From NCBI GenBank assembly GCA_020201035.1, contig JAIVHO010000036.1:1-64000 (forward strand): a DNA stretch of 64,000 nt. The letters run 5' to 3'. This document shows positions 46,553 to 55,671 of this stretch, piece after piece. Source of the DNA: Bacteroidales bacterium. Its GTDB lineage: Bacteria; Bacteroidota; Bacteroidia; Bacteroidales; VadinHA17. The translations under genes were made by a program, and so were the position numbers. The notes under the pieces are model-generated. The model was not told the DNA's origin, did no database searches, and worked only from the letters and a program-made list of their open reading frames with translations. The stretch's first letter is position 1. Each line of letters begins with the position of its first letter.

Positions 46553-48610
46553 TTACTCCTTCATAAAGGGGGTACACTCCTTGACATACATAAGACTTAA
46601 CCTGTGCATAGCTCTTGTGCATGCTATATACAAAAGACCACGCTCCTCCTCATTGCTGTAGTTTCTACTGTCAGTTCCCGGAACAATTACATGGTCGAAC
46701 TCAAGTCCCTTAGCCATATGAACGGATGTGACAACTATTCCATTTGAAAAGGCATTGCTCTGGTCCGACAGGTGCACTGCTTTGGGATAATACTCCTTAA
46801 TGGATTTATGCATATGGTCTGCCTGTTTTCTGGTTTTGCAGACTATTCCCAGAGAGTTGAAACCGGATTCTTTGAAGGAATCTATTGTATCTCTTATTGC
46901 CTTAAATTCCTCATCCCGTGTTTTGAATCCCCTTACCGATGGCTTTTCCCCATGTCTGTCCACCACCTCCATCTCACTGTCGGGTCTTATCTTCTGGGCA
47001 AAACGGGCAATTTCTGATGTTGACCGGTAGCTTTTTGTCAGTTTCATACAGGAGGCTCCCGGAAAGATAGCTGCTATAGCTTCAGAGTCGGATGATGCTG
47101 ACTCATTTACTATCTGGCCGGCATCACCAAGAATCGTTTTTCTGCATGGAAAGAGACGGGCCAGTACTGCATACTGTACAGCTGTGTAGTCCTGCATTTC
47201 ATCTACCAGAAGGTGCTTAACGTTATCGAACGGTTTAATACCCTCCATCCTTAATCTGAGGTAGATAAGAGGGAAGAGGTCTGAATACTCCCATACAGAG
47301 CCTCTGGCATATCTGAACATCTCCTCCTTTTCCATCCATTTGAAAAAGTCAATATAGAGATTACGCAGGTTGGTAATGCGGAACATATTTTTCACTGATC
47401 TTCTGAGGTCATTACGTTCCTTTGCAGAAATTGTATAGTTATTATAGAACTGCAAATCACGTTCTATATGGTTGACTATTTCGTTAAACCGTTCAAACAG
47501 TGGTATCCTGTGCAGGGTCCTGAACTTCTCTTCTACATATGTTGCCGGCACAGGGTACCTTTTAACAACAAGGGTTTCTGCATTGAAATAGTTATTCTCA
47601 ATATGGGTGATATATTGATTCAGCCGACCTGTAAACTCTGAATTAGCCTTGAAGCGGATTCGCTCCCTTAGCCCTTCATCATTTTTTTCATGCAGCAGGT
47701 TAACCTGATCAAAGAAGGTTTGAAACCGGTATTTATTGTCGATTAGCTCACGTGCCAGCTCCTCCATTCCCTTTTCAGGGATCTTTTCCTCACCCAGTTC
47801 CGGCAGCACCCCGGAGATATAGTCGGCAAAAACCTTATTGGGTGACAGGATCAGGATATCCTTTGATGCAATAGTATCACGGAACCGGTATAGCAGAAAA
47901 GCAACCCGGTGCAGTGCAATGGATGTTTTGCCGGAGCCTGCCACTCCCTGGATAATCAGCACCGGACTCGTTTCGTCCCTGATGATAGCATTCTGGTTGC
48001 GCTGAATTGTTGCAACAATATGTTTCATCCGATCGTCAGAGGCTTTGCTGAGCTCCTGCTGCAGTATGTCATCGTGGATATTCAGAGAACTCTCGAGCAT
48101 ATACTCCATCTGCCCGTTTCTTATCCGGTACTGCCTCTTAACCGTTATCTCACCCTCAACATATCCTTTTGGTGCTTTATAGCCTGCTGTGCCCAGTTCA
48201 AAATCATAGAACATTGTTGAAACGGGTGAACGCCAGTCGTATATTATATTCTCTTTCCGTTCCTCATCATACCAGGCATGCACTCCTATATAGACAGGTG
48301 ATGGAACTTTTTCTTTTTCCTCACGAAAATCGAGCCGGCCAAACCAGGGAGACGAAATAAGCTTCTGAAGCCGTTTCTTCTTCTCAACAGCAGCTTCACC
48401 TGTAAGGGCAGCCCTGGTAACGGACTGCCGTACAGCCACCTTTTCAACATGATCCATCCCGGCACGGTGTTCCCACAGATAATCCTTCTGCTCCTGAAGC
48501 TCTTTGGTATAGCCTGCTACTGCACTGTCAATCCTGTCTATGGCAGCCCTGAGCATATCCTTTATTTTTGTCAGGTATTCTCTTTCGTCTATCTCCGTTC
48601 TGTTAAACAT
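46553..48610 (-). CDS. helD: HelD-type UvrD-like ATPase (RNA polymerase recycling)
   Basis: Superfamily 1 ATPase of 685 residues. The N-terminal arm (1-100) is a long helical region that in HelD reaches into RNA polymerase; the fold then follows with Walker A GVAGSGKTS at 222-230, LILSPNK, the DEMQD Walker B variant (LLVDEMQDYTAVQY), GDAGQ and the C-terminal motifs SVHMAKGLEFDHVIVPG and LLYIACTRAMHRL. Family members release stalled or idle RNA polymerase. The alternative, a UvrD DNA helicase, is less likely given the N-terminal arm. The gene converges on the DksA-like gene with abutting stops. Confidence 0.88.
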   Translation of the reverse strand: MFNRTEIDEREYLTKIKDMLRAAIDRIDSAVAGYTKELQEQKDYLWEHRAGMDHVEKVAVRQSVTRAALTGEAAVEKKKRLQKLISSPWFGRLDFREEKEKVPSPVYIGVHAWYDEERKENIIYDWRSPVSTMFYDFELGTAGYKAPKGYVEGEITVKRQYRIRNGQMEYMLESSLNIHDDILQQELSKASDDRMKHIVATIQRNQNAIIRDETSPVLIIQGVAGSGKTSIALHRVAFLLYRFRDTIASKDILILSPNKVFADYISGVLPELGEEKIPEKGMEELARELIDNKYRFQTFFDQVNLLHEKNDEGLRERIRFKANSEFTGRLNQYITHIENNYFNAETLVVKRYPVPATYVEEKFRTLHRIPLFERFNEIVNHIERDLQFYNNYTISAKERNDLRRSVKNMFRITNLRNLYIDFFKWMEKEEMFRYARGSVWEYSDLFPLIYLRLRMEGIKPFDNVKHLLVDEMQDYTAVQYAVLARLFPCRKTILGDAGQIVNESASSDSEAIAAIFPGASCMKLTKSYRSTSEIARFAQKIRPDSEMEVVDRHGEKPSVRGFKTRDEEFKAIRDTIDSFKESGFNSLGIVCKTRKQADHMHKSIKEYYPKAVHLSDQSNAFSNGIVVTSVHMAKGLEFDHVIVPGTDSRNYSNEEERGLLYIACTRAMHRLSLMYVKECTPFMKE

Positions 48611-48952
48611 TAATTTTTGGTTTAGTCCTTCTCCATATTTCCGGGAAAATCATCCTCTGCCGGCATCTCTTACCTGATTGTTAACAGGTGATTGCCGGTA
48701 TCAATATTACTGTTGATGGTAAACCCGGAATGCAGCGGGGATAGTCCATTGATATTCACTCCATCGTTAACCCGAACCTTTCTCTCAGCTTGCTGGTGGA
48801 GATTTATGGCGATACAATACCCGTTGCTTAATCAAGAGTGCAAAAATAGCAGAAAATGGGACAGGTGCCAAACAGAATCTACCGGTACCCTGTTATCTGA
48901 AACCGAAAATCAGCGGGAAGAGGAAAACAACAATCACTAACCAGATGACATA
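48611..48952. other. Intergenic stretch upstream of the HelD-type gene
   Basis: Region of 342 bases with no supported gene. One plus-strand frame of 82 codons (48692-48940) has no start context, no family likeness and a composition unlike its neighbours. Confidence 0.4.
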
Positions 48953-49168
48953 AACCGCTGAGCTACTGGTTACTTCTTTTTTCTGACTCTGTTTCGTGGT
49001 TTAAGCTGACAGGCACATGAACCGCTTAGTTGCTGGTTACTGTTTTTTCCTGACTCTGTTTCGTGGTTTAAGCTGACAGGCGCATGAACCGCTTAGTTTC
49101 TGGTTACTGCTTTTTTCTGACTCTGTTTCGCGGTTTAAGCTGACAGGCACATGAACCGCTTAGTTGCT
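48953..49168. repeat. 67-bp tandem repeat (three copies plus a part copy)
   Basis: Units at 48953-49019, 49020-49086 and 49087-49153 are each 67 bp, with a 15-bp start of a fourth at 49154-49168. On the minus strand each carries the rhodanese-like gene's last codons and its stop (GCAGTAA, ACAGTAA, GAAGTAA variants). The first copy in gene order is coding and the others lie downstream of the stop. Because 67 is not a multiple of three, the copies fall in different frames. Confidence 0.9.
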
Positions 49169-49535
49169 CTCTTTTGTCAATTGAAAGCGGGAGGCCGTCA
49201 CGTTCCCATTCGATAATTCCACCTGCCAGATTTGCGATATTTTTATATCCATTTTCTATCAGCATTATTATTGCATCATGGCTTTTCAGTCCGGCCGAAT
49301 CAGCCACAATCACCGGTCTGTCAGCCGGGACCTGACTAATATTCTCGTTTAATCTGCTGAAAGGTAAGTATATTAACTCCGGTACATCAAACCGTTTTGC
49401 TCCTATAAGTTCAGGTTCCCTCACATCCAGAATCAGAGCATCTTTGCTTACTGCCTCGGATAAGGCATCACGCGGAGTAAGATTGTTAAATCCTGAACTG
49501 AGAAAGCATTTTCCTGAAAAAAAATCCTCTTGCAT
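49104..49535 (-). CDS. Degenerate rhodanese-like protein (no catalytic Cys)
   Basis: Rhodanese-fold protein of 143 residues with the CH2A-like LILDVREPELIGAKR (34-48) and the closing NLAGGIIEWERDGLPL. At the catalytic loop it has VIVADSAGLKSHD, so Asp79 stands where the nucleophilic Cys belongs; it probably cannot transfer sulfur itself. The tail ends SGSCACQLKPRNR with two Cys. This tail and the stop are embedded in a 67-bp tandem duplication. It lies 78 bp downstream of an intact rhodanese on the same strand, so the pair may form a scaffold plus enzyme set. Confidence 0.85.
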   Translation of the reverse strand: MQEDFFSGKCFLSSGFNNLTPRDALSEAVSKDALILDVREPELIGAKRFDVPELIYLPFSRLNENISQVPADRPVIVADSAGLKSHDAIIMLIENGYKNIANLAGGIIEWERDGLPLSIDKREQLSGSCACQLKPRNRVRKKQ

Positions 49536-49613
49536 GGTTTAAGTAATTTAAAGTTAATACACTGTGCATTAGTTCCTTGACTGTGCGGAAAGATCTTTAT
49601 GCACCATAAAGAA

Positions 49614-50057
49614 TCAGCAACATCCTTTGGAGTTAACGGCTGAGCCGCACCCTGCACATCCGCTCCCGCATCCATCAGGAAGATCATAATCTGTGTGGTT
49701 TTCCCAGGGCAGGCCTTTTGACCGCCACAGGTCATACCCGCCATCAAGATTGGCAACATTTTGAAAACCCTTCATAATTAGCAGGTTTGCCACTTTTGTG
49801 CTACGGATTCCTCCGGGACATCCGGTAATAATATTCTGATTTGAAGATATATTATCAATTCTGTCCAGTATCATAGACATTGGATGGTACAGAACGTTTT
49901 TAGTTCCGACACCATTCTTCACTATCTCATGTTCTTCACGTACATCTATTAGCACTGCACTGTTTTCTGCGAGTAATTTGTTTGCATCCTCCGGGCTGAT
50001 ATGTTTAACGCCATCTATTTGAAAGTCCTGGAACCGGGGTTTATCTGTTGTTTTCAT
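49614..50057 (-). CDS. Rhodanese (sulfurtransferase) with Cys-rich C-terminal tail
   Basis: Single-domain rhodanese that transfers sulfane sulfur via a persulfide on Cys80 in ITGCPGGIRSTKV. SAVLIDVREEHEIVKNG (33-49) and VANLDGGYDLWRSKG are the standard flanking motifs. After the domain comes a tail with five Cys, at 130, 134, 137, 146 and 147 (DGCGSGCAGCGS, then KGCC), able to bind metal or carry sulfur. I use ATG 50057; the extended frame to 50183 has a TTG start and a non-rhodanese leader. It supports the sulfur theme of the 19.8-26.1 kb operon, though it is 24 kb away. Confidence 0.9.
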   Translation of the reverse strand: MKTTDKPRFQDFQIDGVKHISPEDANKLLAENSAVLIDVREEHEIVKNGVGTKNVLYHPMSMILDRIDNISSNQNIITGCPGGIRSTKVANLLIMKGFQNVANLDGGYDLWRSKGLPWENHTDYDLPDGCGSGCAGCGSAVNSKGCC

Positions 50058-51322
50058 TATGGTGATTGTTATGTATAATGTTAAAAGGTTAATGTATAGA
50101 CTTGCAGGGATTATCATAGTTATGAAATAATTGGGGTCACAGCCTGATAATAGGCCTGCATCACTTAATTTGCTATTTCGCAAAATAACGAAATGATTTT
50201 GTTCCGGTCAAGAAATGCACGGTATCTTTCCAAAAAAAGTGCAGATAATATGAGAAATATCACATTTGACGGGTCGGAATTAACTCTCACCCCCGATGGA
50301 GCGCGAAATCATTGGTGCTGAAATATATTAAATACAGTTAACCATATAGATCCGGTTGTCCTGATTATTATTTTCCAGGCCCGCGACTCAGGCACTGTAA
50401 GTACAATTTTAATAGTATCCGGCAATAATGGGAGGCTGATAGTGCTCTTCATACGATGGTTGTGTCTGTTCCCACCTGGTAGGGTCGGCAGGGGAGGGCT
50501 GAAGGAAGGCAATTGCAGTTGAGTTGAAGCGGAACGAGTAATTATTTTGCTCAGATTTCATTATTCCGTCTGTTATTCCAAAAAGTGGTTCTATTTTTTC
50601 TCAGCCATTCCTCCGTTGTAACCTCTGTTATCCTGCCTTACCCATAAACTTTCCTGTCTCATTACCCTGTTACGAGCGGGGGGGGTCAATGCCTCGATTG
50701 CCGGTTTCCCGGCGGTAATTCTCCCTGCTATCAGGCAGTAACTCCCCTCCTTCAGAACCCCTTCGCGGTTCTCTTCTTCTACTGTATAATTGTCTCCACA
50801 GGTGAGGTTCCTTTCAGCTTAAACCTGTAGGGCCACTGCTCCTCTTTCGGTTGTTCGGTATTTCCGCGTCTCCTGCCAGGGATCTGCCAGGGATCTGCCA
50901 CTGTTCTGTTGGTGCTCCGGTACCTCCAGCCGGATGCCGTTATAGCCGTAGTTCTGGGGGGCTTTCTCCGTGGCTATACGGTACCATCCCTTGCCGTCAG
51001 CATTAATTATTCTGTTTTATTGTTTTTTCTTTGATTGCCATTTAACTTTTTTCTCTCTTTCTGCCATCCGGGCAGGGTATTCGTGATGCCCCGGTCCAAT
51101 AATCCTTCTTATCTATCCTTGTCATTCCTGAAACACTTCCGGGTTACACTCTTTATTATATACGTGTAAATACTAAACTTAAAGGAATCAGGGTTTAATC
51201 CATTTTGGATCAATACCCTTTACCTTTCTGTTATCAGCCGGCGACTTTTCAAGGCCTTGCGGTACAGTTACTTCCGCTCTTCAGGCCGGCGATCGTTCAG
51301 GGCCTCGCGGTGCAGCGTAGAA
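50058..51322. other. 1.26-kb stretch without an intact gene
   Basis: No full-length gene. The part 50600-51014 holds minus-strand decayed coding sequence (separate entry). The remainder is stop-dense. A 13-bp tandem duplication (CCAGGGATCTG repeated) lies at about 50876-50898. Confidence 0.55.
50600..51014 (-). pseudogene. Decayed minus-strand coding region
   Basis: Three protein-like segments in different frames follow one another. First, DGKGWYRIATEKAPQNYGYN then IRLEVP (about 50925-51014). Next, EQWPYRFKLKGTSPVETIIQ (about 50780-50860). Last, GDNYTVEEENREGVLKEGSY then AGRITAGKPAIEAL (about 50605-50818). The first resembles the terminal strands of secreted Bacteroidota domains. Frameshifts and stops separate them, so this is a relic of a secreted protein gene, perhaps linked to the adjacent GH43 gene. 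The family is not identified. Confidence 0.45.
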
Positions 51323-53467
51323 CTATCTGGGATCAGTCTGGTTCATCAGTTCACTGATCTCTTCTTTTGAAAGAGCCCTGTCATACATTCTCAGTGATGC
51401 CATAAATCCGGAGTAGTTTTCACCTCTTCCGTCAGATGCCCCAACAATAAATCTGGCATTGTCAACAGCCGATGCCAGGGTCATTATCTGGGAGTTGTCA
51501 AGCACCCCGTTCACATAAATCTTTTCCACCACTCCATCAAAGGTAAGCACTATATGGTGCCATTTATTTGCTTCAGGCACATTGCTATAGCGCATATCAA
51601 AATGTCCGTCGAGGTGTGCAGCAGCACCGTGGTTACCGCTATTGTAGAACAGGGCGTTCCATGAGTTTGCCAGCCGGTGTTCATGTCTGTCGCACCACGA
51701 CACCAGGCATTCTCCTTCGCGGGGAACCTCAGGATTTTTAACCCAGGTGGAGACTGTAAATGCTCCGTTCCATGCCAGCGTCTGTGGCACAGGCGTATTG
51801 TCCAGGGTAAGAGAGCCCCTTGTAAACTCTATTGCCTTTATACCCTCCTCATCGCGTACCATTTTTACATCGCCACGTTTTGTAAAGGTACCCCCTGCGG
51901 TGCCGCTGTTTGGCAGTGCATCCAGGGGATCATTATACTCAATATCAGTAAGATCAATTTCAAACACCAAATCTCCGCTGCCTGCCTGACCGGGTTCATT
52001 TTCAGAGGGTTTGTTTACCAGTCCGAGCGGAATATCGAATCGTGATCCGTATACCCTGATATTCCACACGGCTGCCAGAAGTCCTGTCTTTTCTGTTTCC
52101 AGCACCGTCAGTCTTATATAGCGGGCTTTCACACTGTTATCATCTATCATTGGACTGCCTGAGGTATAATTCCCGGACCTGTCGGCGTACATCTTCCACT
52201 TTTTGCCGTTTACCGAATATTCCAGCCTGTATCGGTAGTAGTAGCTTGCAAACTCAAACTGGGTCATCACCCTGCTCACCTGTTGCACCGATCCCAGATC
52301 AAGGGTAAGGTTCTGCGGAAAGGTATTGTCTGCAGCTTTCCACATGGTGGCATTGTTGTTGTCTGTTGCGTACGACGGGAGGTAGGGATAGTCATGTCCT
52401 GCCGCATCCAGGTGGTAGTATGATGATGCTGTTGTTTTGGCCCGCCAGGCAATATCTTCAGGAGCTTCGGACTCTGTGAAAAACTCTATTCCACGATGCG
52501 ATGGAATTACCTTTCTTATTGTTGAGTCATTTTCAAATATCATGCTGTCAATGGCTACCTGTCGTGACAACCCCCCGCGTGTCATGGGGTAGTCGTGGCG
52601 ATGATAGACTATATAGTAATCGTTGCCGTTCTGCAGAACCGAGTGGTGGCCGGGGCCGTGCACCGAGAGATCCTCGTTGGTACTCAGAATCGGGTTATTG
52701 GCCCCGGGTGTGAAGGGGCCGTACGGACTGTCAGAGTAGGAGTAGCGGACATTGTAGGTCTCATCATGACACACCGCACTGGAATACATAAGGATATACT
52801 TATTGCCCTTTTTTATCATATAGGGCGCCTCAAAGGGTTCGGGTGTCTGCTTAATGGGTATATTGGCAGCATCGGTTACCTTGTCAAGAGTTTTATTATC
52901 AAGTACACCCACTGCATATCCGCCGTTATAGTGTACCCATGTACCCCAGTGAGCGTATATGGTACCGTCATCATCCATAAAGAACTGTGCATCCAGCGAT
53001 GGAAATCCCCTGCGCGGATAGCCATCGGGTATCACCGGAGTATCATTCTCATGCAGTTTTTCCCAGGGTCCCACCGGAGTGTCTGACACATAGCCGTAAA
53101 TTTTGCATCCGGCCTGACAGTTACCAAAATATAGATAGTACCTGCCGTCGGCTCCCTCTACCATATCAGGAGCCCAATAGTTGCGGAGGTTAACCGATTC
53201 GAGCGACGGAATCTCAGGGGTATAGTTATACCAGTTCTGAAAGTCCCTGCTGTACCAAAGGGTAGGGGCTCCTGATGCCAGCATCTCGTTGTCAGTTGTG
53301 GCGTATATATAGTAAATATCACCTATCTTTTTAATTGTTGGGTCTGCAAAATAGCCTGGCAGCAACGGGTTTCCTGCACCAGGGGTGTTTGCCTTAAACT
53401 CTTCCTGTGCTGTTGCGGCTGCATGGGATAACATTATTATGGTAATCAGTATCAGCGTTTTTCTCAT
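51323..53467 (-). CDS. GH43 glycosidase with F5/8 type C and LamG domains
   Basis: Secreted five-bladed-propeller glycoside hydrolase. Signal peptide MRKTLILITIIMLSHAAATA starts at ATG 53467; the longer frame needs TTG. In the GH43 domain (about 30-345) the three acidic residues are Asp42 (GYFADPTI), Asp158 (FPSLDAQFFMDDDG) and Glu212 (PFEAPYMIKKG). An F5/8 type C (CBM32-like) domain lies at about 360-480 and a LamG-like jelly roll at about 510-705 (WNGAFTVSTWVKNP, KWHHIVLTFDG). The catalytic set is complete. GH43 covers arabinofuranosidases, xylosidases and galactosidases, so the bond cleaved is unknown. No SusC/SusD pair is nearby. Confidence 0.93.
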   Translation of the reverse strand: MRKTLILITIIMLSHAAATAQEEFKANTPGAGNPLLPGYFADPTIKKIGDIYYIYATTDNEMLASGAPTLWYSRDFQNWYNYTPEIPSLESVNLRNYWAPDMVEGADGRYYLYFGNCQAGCKIYGYVSDTPVGPWEKLHENDTPVIPDGYPRRGFPSLDAQFFMDDDGTIYAHWGTWVHYNGGYAVGVLDNKTLDKVTDAANIPIKQTPEPFEAPYMIKKGNKYILMYSSAVCHDETYNVRYSYSDSPYGPFTPGANNPILSTNEDLSVHGPGHHSVLQNGNDYYIVYHRHDYPMTRGGLSRQVAIDSMIFENDSTIRKVIPSHRGIEFFTESEAPEDIAWRAKTTASSYYHLDAAGHDYPYLPSYATDNNNATMWKAADNTFPQNLTLDLGSVQQVSRVMTQFEFASYYYRYRLEYSVNGKKWKMYADRSGNYTSGSPMIDDNSVKARYIRLTVLETEKTGLLAAVWNIRVYGSRFDIPLGLVNKPSENEPGQAGSGDLVFEIDLTDIEYNDPLDALPNSGTAGGTFTKRGDVKMVRDEEGIKAIEFTRGSLTLDNTPVPQTLAWNGAFTVSTWVKNPEVPREGECLVSWCDRHEHRLANSWNALFYNSGNHGAAAHLDGHFDMRYSNVPEANKWHHIVLTFDGVVEKIYVNGVLDNSQIMTLASAVDNARFIVGASDGRGENYSGFMASLRMYDRALSKEEISELMNQTDPR

Positions 53468-53747
53468 CTTTTTGTCCCTTTTATCTGTTATTCTTTTAAA
53501 ATACCTTCTGTAAAGATTTTGTTCATTTGCCAAAATACGCAATTCCCTTTTAGTTTCGAAGTTTTCCGGAGTCAGAGACTAATATTATGCAGCAGCTTTT
53601 AAGGATCCCGCTGCCATACTGTGGTTAATCCCTGAACCCCAGGATATCTCCCGGCATTTTATTATACTGGAATAATTTATGAGCCGGTTTTAGGAAAGAT
53701 GCCTCATCGGGAGTTAATGCACGGCTTGAAAATATTAACTTTACATC

Positions 53748-54731
53748 ATGAAAATGAGATTAATTGGAAATCCGGGCATTGAGGTGTCTGCAATAGGCCT
53801 TGGCTGCTGGGGGATGTCCGGAGCCTACGGGAGCAGCGACAGGCAGGAGGCATTGGCCACAATAGACCTGGCAATAGGGGAGGGTATCAACTTTCTGGAT
53901 ACCGCTGATGTATATGGTGAGGGCCATAATGAGCAGCTGGTGGCTGAGGCTATTCGGGGAAGGAGGCCGGCAGTGGTGCTTGCCACCAAGTTTGGGTTTG
54001 TGGGGTCTGAGAGCGGGGAGCTGGATGTTTGCGGGCGGCCCGATTATGTGCGCAGGGCGTGCGAGGCAAGTCTGCAGAGGCTGGGGACCGATTATATTGA
54101 CCTGTACTATCTGCACCGTATAGACCCTGAGGTGCCGGTGGAGGAGACAGTAGGGGCTATGGCCCGCCTGGTGGAGGAGGGGAAGGTGAGGTTCCTGGGG
54201 CTATCGGAGGTAACTGGCAGCACACTCAAACGTGCTGCGGCCGTTCACCCCATTGCGGCACTGCAGAGCGAATATTCACTTACCACACGTGATATAGAGG
54301 ATGAGGTGATACCGGTATGCCGTGAACTGGGGATAGCAATAGTTCCCTTTAGTCCGTTGGGCAGGGGACTGCTTACCGGATCAATACGCAGTGGCAGCGA
54401 TCTGGAGGGGGGCGACTACCGCAAAAATCTGCCCCGTTTCAGTGATAAGAATCTCGCCGCCAACCTGAGGCTGGTAAAGGTAACAGAGGAGATTGCCGCA
54501 GCAAAAAGGGTGAAGCCCACCCAGATTGCACTGGCATGGCTGCTGCAGCAGGGAGGGGATATTATCCCCATTCCGGGAATGAAAAGGCCGCGCTACGTAA
54601 GGGAGAATATCGGATCGTGCAATATCGTTCTCTCGACAGAGGAGCTCTCTCAGCTTAACGTTATCTCAGAGCAGGTTGCCGGTGCCAGATACGGTGATAC
54701 CGGAGCCAGGTTTGTGGATCATTCCGGTTAA
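53748..54731 (+). CDS. Aldo/keto reductase
   Basis: NADPH-dependent carbonyl reductase of 327 residues, TIM barrel. The catalytic tetrad is visible: Asp51 (FLDTADVYG), Tyr56, Lys81 (LATKFGF) and His123 (YYLHRID). IPFSPLGRGLLTG-like and PIPGMKRPRYVREN motifs of the YghZ/YajO-like AKR branch are present (VPFSPLGRGLLTGS near 200). The gene is plus strand, divergent from the GH43 gene across about 280 bp. Physiological substrate unknown. GC content is higher than that of its neighbours, with G-rich runs, but no sign of transfer is certain. Confidence 0.93.
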   Translation: MKMRLIGNPGIEVSAIGLGCWGMSGAYGSSDRQEALATIDLAIGEGINFLDTADVYGEGHNEQLVAEAIRGRRPAVVLATKFGFVGSESGELDVCGRPDYVRRACEASLQRLGTDYIDLYYLHRIDPEVPVEETVGAMARLVEEGKVRFLGLSEVTGSTLKRAAAVHPIAALQSEYSLTTRDIEDEVIPVCRELGIAIVPFSPLGRGLLTGSIRSGSDLEGGDYRKNLPRFSDKNLAANLRLVKVTEEIAAAKRVKPTQIALAWLLQQGGDIIPIPGMKRPRYVRENIGSCNIVLSTEELSQLNVISEQVAGARYGDTGARFVDHSG

Positions 54732-54768
54732 ACCATAAACCTGTATAAACCTGAAACCTGTATAACAC

Positions 54769-55617
54769 TCAACTCTGGCTGGTAATCTCATCCAGCTCTT
54801 TCAGCAAAAGACTGAGCTTGTTTTTGGTCAGGTTAAACGGGGTAAGCAGTTTATGATTTTCTGACAACTGCCTGCAGGTCACTATATGCTTGTCGAGCAG
54901 CTGCTGTTTCTGATCGCGGGTAAGATTTTTCAGGATGGTAAGCGGGAAGATATTAAGCCTTTCAATCATATCCTTGAGGCCGTTGCCTTCGGGGTAGTCC
55001 CACCCCAGCAGGTTGATACCCCGGCATTTGCTGTAGTTTTCGGAGTCAGAGGAGAAACGGGCATTGGTCACCACCCATGTGGTGAAGTTGAGATCCTGGT
55101 ACTCAGGGAGCTTACCTCTCTTGTCAATAATATCCTCAACACGTGACTTGACATATAGCGGTACCTGTATGCCGAGGTGATTGCCGCGGTCGTGGGTGTA
55201 CTTGCACTCCATCAGGTGCTGGGTGCCGTTCCTGGTAGCGATAACATCCATCTCATGGGTGACGCATTTGCCCTCAAGTACCTGTGCCACGGAAACCTCA
55301 TAGCCGTCGCAACGAAAGATCTCCCCTACAAACCTCTCAAAGGGGTATCCGCTGGGACCAAACTCAAAGAGTGCCTCTTTCAGCCTGTACCTGTAGCCTG
55401 ATGACCTGCTCATGCTGCGGAACAGCTTAAAGGCCCTGTCGTAGATCTTTTTTGTGGTTACGCCATCCGTGATCCATGATGCAATGTCTGCTGCAATCTC
55501 ATTGACCGTCTCTTCTGAAGCGCCTGCCTTGCGCAGTGAGTTTTTTAGCTTATTGGTATTAAATGGCTCAGTTTCGCCGGAGGCTTTTCTTATAATAATG
55601 GAAGAATGGTTGGTCAT
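54769..55617 (-). CDS. ATP-cone fused to PD-(D/E)XK (Mrr-like) nuclease
   Basis: Protein of 282 residues joining two domains. Residues about 6-85 form an ATP-cone like that of NrdR and ribonucleotide reductases (IIIRKASGETEPFNTNKLKN, GVTTKKIYDRAFKLF). Residues about 92-205 form a restriction-endonuclease-like domain with EMDVIATRNGTQHLMECK, giving Asp124, Glu137 and Lys139 of the D-ExK centre. A helical end (about 215-282, TRDQKQQLLDKHIVTC) may bind DNA or partners. No methyltransferase or other restriction gene adjoins. A nuclease that responds to ATP or dATP level is the obvious model. Confidence 0.88.
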   Translation of the reverse strand: MTNHSSIIIRKASGETEPFNTNKLKNSLRKAGASEETVNEIAADIASWITDGVTTKKIYDRAFKLFRSMSRSSGYRYRLKEALFEFGPSGYPFERFVGEIFRCDGYEVSVAQVLEGKCVTHEMDVIATRNGTQHLMECKYTHDRGNHLGIQVPLYVKSRVEDIIDKRGKLPEYQDLNFTTWVVTNARFSSDSENYSKCRGINLLGWDYPEGNGLKDMIERLNIFPLTILKNLTRDQKQQLLDKHIVTCRQLSENHKLLTPFNLTKNKLSLLLKELDEITSQS

Positions 55618-55671
55618 ATACCGTATTTGAGGGTTCAGGGTATCGTTAATTGGATTTTGGAAAGATCAAAT

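Noticed and set aside
48692-48940. Plus-strand frame of 82 codons upstream of the HelD-type gene
   Set aside because: No family likeness and no supporting start context.
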